This document shows positions 10,810-20,264 of a DNA stretch of 64,000 bases, piece by piece. Position 1 is the first letter of the stretch; every line of letters starts with the position of its first letter. The stretch covers positions 1,117,797 to 1,181,796 of the forward strand of contig CM030942.1 in NCBI GenBank assembly GCA_018136815.1. The letters run 5' to 3'. The notes beneath the pieces were generated by a model. That model did no database searches and was not told where the DNA came from. It worked only from the letters and a program-made list of their open reading frames with translations. The position numbers were made by a program, and so were the translations under genes. Origin of the DNA: Isochrysis galbana. Its lineage: Eukaryota; Haptophyta; Isochrysidales; Isochrysidaceae.

Positions 10810-11640
10810 GGGTGCACGAAATTCTCGAGCAATGTTCTGTGTGTGGTTGGCATGCTTCACCCATGCTGCTTGGAACTCCAGTTGGGGCCTGCGTTTGCAC
10901 AAAGGCGGGGCTCGGTTCGCAATGGCCATCACTGCACGACGGTGCGCCTCTGCCTCTCAAGGCGCAGGCCCCTTCCCCGGGGTGCGCTCACAAGAAGGCA
11001 GAGATCGTCTCGAAATGACCAGATCTTGCCCTAAAGAATTCCGCGACTTGCCACGACTTGCTCACAAGGCGCACACCCCTCTCACCGTCAACTACTCTGT
11101 CTCTGTGCGCGTGCCATCTTCTTTCTTCATTGCCATGCCTCATGTGAATACGAAGTCTTCACCGCCCATGTGTATCCCCTACGAACACCATGACTTCGAC
11201 CGATCTTTATCCTCGCGTTCGGCTGTTCGATAGCTGCAGACACTTGCGACCTGCTGCAGATCTCGCCCGAGCATAGGTATGGGGCGGCCGAGTGGCGTGT
11301 ATTGCCGTGTCTTCTGGATTTTGTGTGCGATGTGCGGTGCGTGTTCTTGATATTGCTATTTGAAGTATAAACTTAGTTCACATTTCGGAGGCGCCTCGTG
11401 CCCTCTCCCCCGGGCGCTCCAACTCTAGGGTGGTCAAACACTATTTTGACTTCTTCGGGTGTAAAAATGAAAAATTCAAGATTGGGATTGAGCGAAATAC
11501 TAGTTGAAATACACACCAAAGTAGAGTTGTAGAAACTCCGGAACACACCCATGCAATCTAGCACATATTCGGCGCCCTTTGGGCGCCCCAGGACCCCCCC
11601 CCCCCCCGGAGCCCCCACAACGAAGCGTAATAACCCAAGT
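10810..11640. other. 3' flank of the PPR gene, no gene seen
   Basis: No gene is seen. At 11365-11385 there is an AAGTATAAACTTAGTT palindrome like the tails of the hairpin-tailed repeats. At 11427-11445 the sequence TAGGGTGGTCAAACAC resembles the edge of the repeat at 11641. Confidence 0.4.
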
Positions 11641-11755
11641 AGGGCGGTCAAACAGTTTTTTATTGCAGGGGTGAAAAAATTACCATCTCAGAATTGAGGA
11701 TTGAGGAAATTTGTGAGGATTTTTTTGGGAGAAAGTTCCCAATACACCCGACTGC
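11641..11755 (+). repeat. Dispersed repeat, inverted copy at about 56648-56750
   Basis: The segment begins TAGGGCGGTCAAACAG, passes an AT-rich middle and ends near AGTTCCCAATACACC. The reverse complement of 56648-56750 has the same order of blocks, with many substitutions. No terminal inverted repeat or target duplication was found, so the class is unknown. Confidence 0.6.
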
Positions 11756-11868
11756 CAGAGGGCAGGGGCTGGGGTTGAACGTACGGGCCCACCCCGGGGG
11801 GTGTCCGCGATGGAGTGAGGGGGGCGCGAGGCCCCCATTGTCCCCCACTTATATAAATGTAGGTTGAG
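11756..11868 (+). repeat. Type-B hairpin-tailed repeat fragment
   Basis: It contains the block around GGCAGGGGCTGGGGTTGA and GGTGTCCGCGATGGAG, found in reverse at 27775-27900 and 57430-57540. It ends GGCCCCCATTG, then an imperfect hairpin (11845-11863) and GGTTGAG. Confidence 0.55.
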
Positions 11869-12195
11869 GGAGCCCGCAAAGAAAGAGGGCGGCGGTGGAG
11901 CGTCGGCTTCGACGGAAGAAGGAGGGGTGGGGGCGCCTTCGAGGCCGTCGACCATGGCAAGGAGGGACGCTTCGTCTTCGACCGCGGTGGCGACATGGGC
12001 TCGAGGGGGTTCCGAGTGGTGGCGCTCAGCCCAAAGTTGGGCAAGGCGGGCGAAGATGCGTTCGGGCACGGGCTTGCCAAGCGCATTGAGGGTGTGAGGG
12101 CGGGAAGGCGGGGAGGGCGCGCACACAACGCAAAGCGATTTGCCGCGAGCGCCCGGGCACAACTTCTCGCCGCACGAGAGGCAGTGGGAGAGTGG
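11869..12195 (-). CDS. Cysteine-motif exon-like ORF, unknown
   Basis: The minus strand reads HCLSCGEKLCPGARGKSLC followed by VVCAP, a CxxC-type zinc-binding pattern, and then an ordinary-looking helix PVPERIFARLAQLWAERHHS before running into repeat sequence. No start codon fits and upstream sequence is a dispersed repeat motif, so this is at best an exon or gene remnant. I do not recognise the family. Confidence 0.22.
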
Positions 12196-12552
12196 GTTAG
12201 TAAAAAAAAACTTTCAATATTCTTACCGCACTCGCGGCGAATGCTCGCCCCCCTGCGCGCTCGCGCGGGTATGGTTTGGATGGGCTGGATGGGCTTTGAG
12301 AGGGCTTTCTGACGAGCCGCCTCGGGCGGCATGGGGCGTCCCAGGTGGGGCGCAGTGGCGAGGGTCGCCTGAGGCTCGGGAGCGGTCGCGGCACGCTTCA
12401 TTGTGCGCTCAAACTATAAATAACAATAGCTTTTCCACTACCTACTACAAGTAGCACGTAGCATACTTTCTACACCCCCATTCCCCCGGCCCTTCTCCCC
12501 CCGCCATCAGGCGGCTCCCCACGTACACTACTAGGGGGGTTGGGGTGGAGGG

Positions 12553-12988
12553 CTTAGATATGGTCCAGTGGCCCGCGGCCCGCGCCCCCCCCCCGGCCCC
12601 CGGTGATCCGTGGTCGGGTGCCTGTGTCTGTGTCTCGTGATGATGCACGAGGCCAGTGCCGCGACTGTGTAGGGGCCCAGCCCGCTTTCCCTATGGGGTG
12701 CGTCCTGTTGCCTCTGTGGCCCTCTTTGGAGCTGGCCGTGTGGAGCTGGAGAGGTGGAGAGGTTTGGGTGGCCATGGTGGCCATGCGGTGGCCATTGGGA
12801 TGTACGGCGTGCTGATGGTGGCGCACGGCCCGTGGCTCGTGCGCACCTGGTCAGTCTTGGGTGCTGCTCGCGCTCGCTTCGGCGGCGCGGCGTTGGTCGC
12901 GGCCCGATCGGCCGGCGCGGCGTGGGTGACGGCAGGGGAGGAGGGTAGCGGCGCGCGCTCCATGACCCTATCAGTTTATTGATAGTTG
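12553..12988 (+). repeat. Hairpin-tailed SINE-like element, full copy
   Basis: The head reads CTTAGATATGGTCCAGTGG; TGGTCCAGTGG at 12561-12571 fits the Pol III A-box TRGYNNARNGG exactly and resembles the 5' part of tRNA-Glu. No clear B-box follows. The tail is GCGCGCTCCATG, then a perfect hairpin CTATCAGTTTATTGATAG (12968-12985) and TTG. The same head occurs at 39316 and, in reverse, at 34168. Confidence 0.65.
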
Positions 12989-13272
12989 ATAGTTGATGCG
13001 CGAGAGAGTAGCAGGCGTGATAGGTGGCATAGGTGAGTGAACCCAAGTCCAAGGCTGCGTGCGCAGCGAGAATATTAACAACTTTTTAAATATCTATTTG
13101 CCATGTGAACCTCCGCAGGACTTAGTTTCAACTTAGTACCAACACATTCATTAGATACAACCTATCGCGCATAGCGCACCCCTCCCGTGAACCGCCACCC
13201 CTCGGGCTTGGGCGCCCTCGCGGCCTATACATCCTAGCAGCAGTCGCCCACACACTCTCCCGTACGCTGCAT
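12989..13272. other. Intergenic with one copy of the GAGAATATT motif
   Basis: Nothing genic is seen. GCGTGCGCAGCGAGAATATT at about 13049-13068 is one of about ten copies of the dispersed motif. Confidence 0.4.
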
Positions 13273-14886
13273 TCAATCAACGAGGGAAGTGTCGAAAAGC
13301 AATTGGGTGGAGGTAATGGACGCGGCCTCCCCGTCGAAATTCAATTGGCATCGCACGGCGCCACCATTGCTCAGCTTTTGTGATAGGAAATCCTTTGCGT
13401 CCGCCGGTGACCCATCAGAATTGAGGACATCCGCGGTCGCAGCCAAATAGCGCTGGAAGAGGAAACGAAAGAAGTGCGAGTGGCCGACGAAAGCTATGGA
13501 TGTATGAGGAGAATACCTGATCTGCGCCATCAAATCCTCGATACGTCCCACAAGGGCGTCGTCCGACTCCTTTTGGCCAATCCACCAGCGGTCGCGAACC
13601 TGGTTCACAAAATGGAAGAGGGGGAACGACTCGTAGGAGAAGCATACTCGCGGGGGCGCTCGCAGGGCAAGGGTAATCGAGTGGATGAGCTGCAAGCCAG
13701 CTGGCCTGCGTGACAATGCAGGGGTGCGTTACGCGATTCCGTGATTCCACTACGCGTGCCATCCGCACCAGGCGTAGATCCAATTCAATGTCTTTCAGGC
13801 CTTCGGCGGCAATCGGGTCGTCTGAGTAGAGAGTGCGCAGTGATTCCCGAATGGCCTCTGCGAGTCGATCGCCGATGTATTTGCCTATCACAAGCCGTGC
13901 GGGGCCAATGTGAGTGCTGGAAGTCTAGCAACTGGCACTGGGCTCGTGCAAGAGTTGGGTGTCTAGACGGCGAATCTACGCATTACGAATCCCCGTTCTG
14001 CATGTCGCTGACCTGAGGAGTCCTTGCCCATCAGATTTCGTTTTTCTCGCAGATTTGGGTTAAGTTCCACCATCTGTATCTGCGGATGATCGCTTCCAGC
14101 TGGCCCCGCTACTAGGAGAGGTCGGAGACCAATCATGCATGTCTGAACTGCGCGTGTCAGAGGTGAGCACATCACCGCTTGCACGCCTGCAATCCCACTT
14201 TTGGCTCCGTCGTCAATGGAAAACTCGGACATAAGGTGGGCGGCCAAGCGCTCCGCCTGCTTGCGACCTAGCAGGTTGAGGTGGTGATCGACATCCGAGA
14301 GCATGGTCAAGACGTCCTTGTCGTCCTGCGCCTCATTCCACACCGACTCGCCATGCCTGACTAGGAAGAGCGTCTTGGTCATCGGTGCAGTGTACGCCTC
14401 GGGAGGCGCTCGGCCAAGAACACAGTAGGCTGGCCCGGAAATGCGTGACTTATGCTTCGTGCGCAATGGGATGCGGACGGTCTCGCCGTTCGCCGGCAAC
14501 TCCTCGACGCCCAACTCAACATCTCCAATGAAGTCCGGCGATGAGGCGGTCAGTTTCTTCGTCAGATCAAACGGATGTGCTGCGTCGAGGTCGAAGAACT
14601 GTATCACGAGCTTGGCACTCTTCGAGGCAAGTCCGAGTGAGCGGCAGCTGTCCCAGTATGGATCTATCGTGTCCGGCTTGACTGGCCAGCAAGCATTTGC
14701 GACCTGTTTCCCATTCTCACACAGCAAGGCGACGGCATACACGTCTGACTGAGAGAAGCGGTCGAGCGACGGTACGTTGTGAGCTGAGACGAGCCGAAGT
14801 AGGAGCAGCTCACGTGGTGAGCTGTCGTGAGTCGGCGTGTGCGGAGAGAAGGAGTCGCTCGCAGGCTTGGAGCCCACGCAGCCCAT
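13273..14886 (-). CDS. C2-domain / histidine-phosphatase fusion protein (3 exons)
   Basis: Predicted membrane-associated phosphatase of the phosphoglycerate-mutase-like (RHG) family. Exons 14886-14013, 13884-13769 and 13599-13273 join in frame to 438 aa. Starting at 14886 gives MGCVGSKP, a classic N-myristoylation and palmitoylation signal; an in-frame ATG lies six codons upstream and would hide it. Residues about 26-160 look like a C2 domain (LLLLRLVSAHNVPSLDRFSQ, SDVYAVALL, VIQFFDLD, DFIGDVELGVEEL). The phosphatase domain follows, with FLVRHGESVWNEA (His178), CSPLTRAVQT and the second His motif AFVGHSHFFRF (His370). Splice donors are GTCAGC and GTGCGG. The substrate cannot be read from sequence. 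The 5' flank is a CT/GA tract. Confidence 0.85.
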
Positions 14887-15070
14887 CCGCCTCCACTCCG
14901 CCACTCCTTTCCTCTCCCCCCTCGCTCTTCTCGCACTCTCTCTCTCTCACTCACTCTCTCGTTATTTCCTTGCCCTCTCCCTCTCCCCTATTTCCACCCC
15001 CCCACCCCCCCCTCCCTCCGCCTCCTCGCGCCCCCCCCCCTCTCTCTCTCCGCCTTCTTTCTTCCCCTCA
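14887..15070. promoter_or_regulatory. Pyrimidine tract upstream of the C2-phosphatase gene
   Basis: The plus strand is almost purely C and T from about 14905 to 15065, directly abutting the start codon of the minus-strand gene. This matches tracts found upstream of most other genes here. A promoter or 5'-UTR role is inferred. Confidence 0.4.
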
Positions 15071-15520
15071 TTTTTCTGGCCTGGAAACGTGGAAGTACTG
15101 CGTGTCCATATATATATTCCTCTGCTGCTGGCCGTCTTGCGCCGCATACAAGTAAGCAGAAATGGCTCTTGTAGCTATCGTACTATATAGTATTACATGT
15201 AGTGGCAGCAGTAGTAATTGGGCCCCGTGAACTCGGTAGGTAGAGACTCTCTCACACAGAATAAGCCGGCGGAAAAAGAAGGGAGAAAAGACGGCAAAAG
15301 TCTTCCTAGGAGTCCTTCTTCCGCCAATCACTGTGAGGGTGGAGCTAACGAGGAAAAGATAGTTCTATCTGCAGCGGGCTTGATTACAGATGATTTTCAA
15401 ACACCTGCAACAGCCCCGTATCTAACTCCTCATTTGTTGTCAGAAACCCTCATGCAGTGGTCGAGGTCATCATTGATGGTAGGGATTTTGACCGACTTCA
15501 CGAATCGATTATTGCCTCGC
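15071..15520. other. Intergenic, nothing recognised
   Basis: No gene, RNA or repeat was recognised. A short tract of alternating TA (TATATATAT at about 15110) is the only feature. Confidence 0.4.
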
Positions 15521-15523
15521 GTG

Positions 15524-17623
15524 GTCACCTGATGGGAGATCAGCGTGACACAAGGGAGCGGTTCCTTGGACCGACGATATCTACACGTGCGACAGAACCT
15601 AAAACGCTAGGGGCACGCAAGGAGGCAAGCACTAGGCGAGAGGAGATATGTGATATGTGCAGGAACACATTGGCGAGGAGGGCGCGCTATTATGGAGTAT
15701 GGAGCCGTCTGACGTCTGACCTTTGCCGGCGAAGGTGAGCTGCGAGTCGGCCTCGCCACGTTGGTTGACGTCAGCTAATTGAACACGGCGGATCGGGATT
15801 GATAGGCTGGGGCTGAGGGAGTGGAGAGGTTTGGTATTGAGGTAGTGTTGAGAACGAGGGACGAGAACGGGAACGAGAGCGAGAACGAGAGCGACGAACG
15901 AAGAACGACAGACGAAAGACGGATAGAGTCCGATGGACCGACGAGATGACACCACACTCAAGTCAACACTCTGTCAGAGCAAGGCTGATCTCACTCTTGG
16001 AGATTGCCTGCGAGGGCGCGCCGGCAGCTAGCGCGGAATGCGGCTCTTGGTGGGAGCTCATGGAGCTTTCCTCGGGGGTGACTACGGGCATGGTGATCGA
16101 CGCACGACGTACGACACACGGAGGGCGCGCAAGTGTGGAAGGAGGCTTGTGGGAGGTGGTGGCAGGCGACTGGGGTGGCTAAGGCGCGTGCTTGACTTGT
16201 ATTGACTCGTTGACTCGGGGTATAGACTCGGGAACTCGGGGGGGACTCGCTTGGGAACACGGTGGGACTCGACGAAGTTGCTACAAAAAGTTCGAGGTCA
16301 CAGAGCCACACAAACTAAACCAAACGGGGCGAAAACTAACCACAACTGGACGGACGGCCAGGCGTCGGCACCAGGGCAACTCAGCAACGCGCAGACATGC
16401 GACAGAGGGGAGGCCGACACAACGAGGGCAGATCTCGTTGGGGAGCTATGACCGATAGACGAGAGAAGACAACAGACGGTCATGGAACATTTGATGACAT
16501 CGAGAGAAGGTAAGAGAAGAGGGCCGGAGGCGACGGACGGCACGCCGAGGGAAAGAACCTGCCGCGGGGGGGCGAGGGACCGAGGGCACGGCGGGGCAGC
16601 GTGGGAGGGCGCGAGGCCAATCTCGGAGCGAGATCGCGTCCTTTCCCTCGCGGAGCGCGGAGAGACGTCGAATCGATATTCGGCTAGCTTTAGGACCCAT
16701 CGCATGAGGCGCGAGGCTGGCCCACCGGCCACCGGTGACTTGATCTTTCATCGTGTGAAGCCAGCGCAAAGCTGAATGGTCTACGACGAGGGTGAAGTGG
16801 CGACCCCAAAGATAAGGCCTCCAATTTCGGATCGATTCTAGCGCTGCTAGAAGTTCGATTTCAGTGACTGTCCAATGGCGCTCAGCCGGACTCAAACTGC
16901 TACGACCGTAGTAGGGAGCGCGGAGAGACCCCCCACGAGATATCTTGGGACCGGAGAATGTTTTGGACGAATCTTCCTGCCGTCGGCCGAGGAGAGGCGG
17001 ACGGAGAGAGAGAGAGAGAGAGTCTCGCAGAGCGACTGCAGAACGAGAAGTCGAAGTCATGCCGGTTTATTACCTTAAACGAGCCAACAATTATAGTAAC
17101 AGCAAAAACAAAATTCGAATCGCAAATTTCGAGACCAAAATCTGCAAACCTGGACTTGAGACCATGGGGAATCCGAATCTGTGTGTCTTGTGCGTCAGCG
17201 GCAACACGGGGAACTGTTCAATTGTAATTGTGAGCGCGCACCTTACACGAATATTCATGCCTACAGCCTTCAGATGGGCAGGAATACAACACACTCTCCA
17301 CACTTACGTATCCTCCTTATCACGGAACGCACAGGAACCTACTGACAGACCGAACAAGGACAAGGAAGAGAATGCCGACAAGAGAGCGACGGGGCGACGG
17401 ACGATCCGACGGGGGCGACAGTTACGCACAGGAATAAGGAAGGAATCTTTCGAAAACCCTTAAGTGAGTTGATGAAGACCGAAGTAAAATAGCGCCACGA
17501 TATAATCCAACGGCCAACACCTGAGGGGGAATCAGGGTCACACAAGGGGGCGGTTCCTTGCACCGGCGATACCTGAACGCGCGACTTAGCCTAAAAACGC
17601 TAGGAGCACACAAGGAGGTAAGC
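15524..17623 (-). mobile_element. Ty3/Gypsy fossil
   Basis: The minus strand between about 16650 and 16990 reads Gypsy RNase H: LSPAERHWTVTEIELLAALE, then RPYLWGRHFTLVVDHSALRW. Two related direct segments of about 110 bp, at 15524-15640 and 17517-17623, flank it and may be remnants of long terminal repeats; exact ends and target duplication were not found. Other repeats lie inside or next to it (17065-17275). It is broken, with many changes, and looks old. Confidence 0.65.
17065..17275. repeat. Dispersed repeat with second copy at about 62980-63190
   Basis: The two copies share ordered blocks: CGAATC/AAATCC..AATTTCGAGA, CCTGGACTTGAG, GAATCCGAATCTG and ATATTCATGCC. Read on the minus strand, the central part contains an arm resembling a tRNA anticodon stem-loop (AGA-TTCGGAT-TCT) and a T-arm-like CTCAAGTCCAG. 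A tRNA-derived SINE is possible but not shown. Confidence 0.5.
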
Positions 17624-17819
17624 CATGAATGAAGCCAGGTGAGGGGCAAGCAGGCGACAAGGGAGGCGACAAAGGAGGCGAGGGCAAAGAGGGCGAATGG
17701 GCGAATGTAGGATCTTGCGACGGTGACTAGTGACTAGCCTGCAAGGAGGGGACATAGAAACGCAAACAACTTCTAAAACAAAAAGGTCGATCGCGGATGC
17801 GACAGAGCCCCAACGTAGT

Positions 17820-17960
17820 GCACGAGGCACGAGGCACGAGGCACGAGGGGAGGAGCCGCAAGGCAGGTGGAAGGAGTAGGAAGGGACGCGGGCGTGGCTG
17901 CGAGCAAGTTCTGCAAAGTCGCGCGTGTGGTGAGAATATTAAGAAGTTCTTTAAATCAAG
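17820..17960 (+). repeat. GAGAATATTAAGAAG repeat, long copy
   Basis: The order of blocks is GCACGAGGGGAGGAGCCGC, AAGGCAGGTGG, GCGGGCGTGGCTGC, TCGCGCGTGTGGTGAGAAT and ATTAAGAAGTT. The same order is seen in reverse at about 26575-26730 and, more diverged, at 62320-62455. It is followed by a GAC microsatellite. Confidence 0.65.
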
Positions 17961-17965
17961 AGTCA

Positions 17966-17966
17966 A

Positions 17967-18001
<35 letters not shown>

Positions 18002-18003
18002 AG
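17966..18003 (+). repeat. GAC trinucleotide microsatellite
   Basis: About a dozen tandem GAC/ACG units follow the 3' end of the GAGAATATT repeat and precede a T-run at 18006-18014. This could be the simple-sequence tail of a retroposed element. Confidence 0.8.
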
Positions 18004-18285
18004 AAGTTTTTTTTTGAACTTTGAACAACGAGAACGAGAGAAAAGGTCAGAGGGGGCGAGCGTTTGGAGTTTGGTGGGCAGGGTCGGACGCTCGGCAGAG
18101 AATAGTGATGAGAGAGGAGGGAGAAGTCTGATGAAGTGAACTTCGAACTTAGAGTGTAGAAATAGAAATAGAAATAGAATACGAGTTATAACTTCTAATG
18201 TTTCTGTACTCTTCTATCTTCAAGTTGTCTTCAAGGCGCATTCACATGTGTTTTGCCGAGAGGGCGGTCCGCGTGCCCGTCGGCG

Positions 18286-19044
18286 ATGCCGCTCGACGCC
18301 GAGATGCAGCGGCTGCTAGTGTCGACGCTGCGCACGCACGCGCACGCTGCGCAGAAGGTGAACGAGCGCGAGCGACCACCGCCAAAGCCTGCGCAGAAGC
18401 CCGCCGTCCGGCTGCCGCCTGCTTCGGCTACAGGACGGAGGGCACCCTCACGGCATGAGAGGAACAGCTTTTTCTCGAGCAACTCCTCCAAGATCCACCA
18501 AGGGGAGGCAGCAGGAAAGGACGAGAGTGGTGGGAAAGGAGCGCGAAGAGCCGGAGATCCCGAAGAAGACTCGGCTGAATTCCGTAGTATGGCGCGGGCA
18601 GTCGAGGAGCTCGGTTCGCAGGTGCTGGGCGGCCTGGCTAAGAAGGATCAGGTGGCAAGGAGGCGGGCCCAATTGGCGCTCAAACCTGCAAAGGACCAGA
18701 AGCGTCCGTACAAGCAACTGGTTGAGCTTCGCAAGAAACAGCGCAAACAAGATGCAGCAGCGGCCGATTTGGCCCGAGAGGCAGGCAACAAGGCGCGCCG
18801 ATCGACAGTCAAGGGTGGAGAGCAAGAGAGATCTGAAGAGCGCAAGAAGGTGCGCACGGACACGAATATTGATGGCAACGCTACTCGCAACGGCGTCCTG
18901 TACGTACCGCGATCGGTAATTAAAGACGTGCAATTCAAGAGCAGAGACCGCACAGGTGGCGGGAAAGGGAGCGCGCGGGGTGGCAAAGGGGGGCGAGGAG
19001 GAGGACGTGGGCGTGGCATCCGCAAAGGCAGGGGCAAGAGGTAG
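18286..19044 (+). CDS. C1orf131: DUF4602 / C1orf131-like nucleolar protein
   Basis: This 252-aa basic protein needs no intron. The central segment VEELGSQVLGGLAKKDQVAR, then LALKPAKDQKRPYKQLVELRKKQRKQD, fits the DUF4602 pattern known from human C1orf131 and plant homologues (a Phe/Leu-Gly core, then LGxKPPKxxKxxYK and a charged helix). C1orf131 is a component of the small-subunit processome, so a role in 18S rRNA maturation is inferred from the family. The C terminus is a run of Gly/Arg/Lys (GGKGGRGGGRGRG) typical of nucleolar proteins. The ATG at 18286 is the first in frame; further upstream the frame is repeat-rich. The family call rests on one moderately conserved block. Confidence 0.7.
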   Translation: MPLDAEMQRLLVSTLRTHAHAAQKVNERERPPPKPAQKPAVRLPPASATGRRAPSRHERNSFFSSNSSKIHQGEAAGKDESGGKGARRAGDPEEDSAEFRSMARAVEELGSQVLGGLAKKDQVARRRAQLALKPAKDQKRPYKQLVELRKKQRKQDAAAADLAREAGNKARRSTVKGGEQERSEERKKVRTDTNIDGNATRNGVLYVPRSVIKDVQFKSRDRTGGGKGSARGGKGGRGGGRGRGIRKGRGKR

Positions 19045-19074
19045 AGGCCTGCAACGTGCATTCCGAGGAGGAGG

Positions 19075-19245
19075 TAAGCATAGGAGCTGGACCAGTCCAT
19101 CTCGCTTCTCTAAAGAGCTGGGATCTTAGCTTGAAGGATTGTGGCGCAATCTAGCTTCAAGCTAGAGATCTAAGGATTCTTGCGCCACAATCTAGCTTGA
19201 AGCGAGGAGGTAAGCATAGGAGCTAAGATCCCAGCTCCTCCTTGC
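19075..19245. repeat. Long imperfect hairpin downstream of the DUF4602 gene
   Basis: GCTGGGATCTTAGCTTGAAG (from about 19119) is followed by GATTGTGGCGCAATCTAGC; the complementary blocks TTGCGCCACAATCTAGC and GAGCTAAGATCCCAGCTCC follow by 19240. A 20-bp segment GAGGAGGTAAGCATAGGAGC occurs twice (about 19069 and 19204). The structure may be a terminator or 3'-UTR fold or a small foldback element. Confidence 0.55.
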
Positions 19246-19304
19246 TACTCTAGAATGATAGGAACTACTACATTGCTATGTCTATATCTCTAAAGCGGTG
19301 GGAG

Positions 19305-19560
19305 CAACTAACTTTTTAGTTGATTGCCATGGAGCGCGCCGGCGCCCCTCTCCTCTCCTTCGCCCCCTCCCGCTGAGGGCGGCTCCCCAGTCCATGCGGA
19401 GCAGTCGCTGGCGAAGCGACCGCGCCCACGCGCCCACCATCTGAGGCCGAGCCAATGCGTACGAGTCGCGTCCCTCCACACGGCAGGCCAAGCAGAACCT
19501 ATGGAGAACAGGCCTGGCAGGGGCGCGGAGCGCTAGCGAGGGAGAGACGAGAGACAGGAG
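19305..19560 (-). repeat. Hairpin-tailed interspersed element (type G), reverse copy
   Basis: On the minus strand the element ends GGCGCGCTCCATGGCAAT, then the hairpin CAACTAAAAAGTTAGTTG (19305-19322). The body shares the block around GCGGTCGCTTCGCCAGC with the copies at 45860-46104 and 59588-59770. The 5' boundary is approximate. Confidence 0.6.
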
Positions 19561-19687
19561 GGGCCAGGACCGTACACCTTCTCGCCGTTGCCCAACGCCA
19601 ATGTCCTGTTGCCGCATGAGGCACAAGCGAACCTTGTGAACACCTTAGAGGCGAGGCTGTCGGCGTTCCCACCACAAAGGAGTGCTG

Positions 19688-20264
19688 TAGGGCCTGACAA
19701 GAGTTGCGCTCGCTAGGACCCCCAACGTTGCTCTCAAAAGTTGCTCAACATGGGTCAAAAGAGACGCTAAGTTGCTCGCCAAGTTGCTCGAAGTTGCTCG
19801 CTCATTGCGGCCTAGGCTCCCCTTCGCTGTCGCAATGCGCTAGCTAACGGGTCCGCCAGTGCGCGGCGGTTGTTGGCGTGGCTATACTTCACATGTTACA
19901 TACATCAGCCCCCCCACCTCCACACGTTCCACAGCCACAGCGCCACAGCTCACAGCTCCACTCCTCTCTCTCCACATGCTGACTCACTCTCCCCCCCACA
20001 CACAGGCTCGCCTAGATCGCTCGTCGCTCGTCCTCCTGGCCCGTCGTGGCCAGCTCACTACTCCAAGCAACCGCGGTCAGAAATTCCCTCCGAAATTGCT
20101 CATTAGGATTAGGTGCTCTTCTAGGGGTAAAATTGCTCGTTAGTTGCTCGATGTTGCTCAATGTTGCCTGTAGCCCCTAAAGTTGCTCGTGAGTTGCTCG
20201 CACGCTCAAACTCAAACACCCCAAAGTTGCTCGGAAAGTTGCCGGCAACTCTTGTCAGGCCCTA
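19688..20264. mobile_element. MULE-like MITE with 9-bp target duplication
   Basis: Terminal inverted repeats TAGGGCCTGACAAGAGTTGC match at both ends for 20 bp, and the element is flanked by the perfect direct repeat GGAGTGCTG (19679-19687 and 20265-20273). A 9-bp duplication is typical of Mutator-like elements; an 8-bp reading with hAT affinity is possible if one G is assigned to the element. Both subterminal zones carry many copies of GTTGCTCG, probable transposase sites. There is no coding capacity. Confidence 0.88.
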
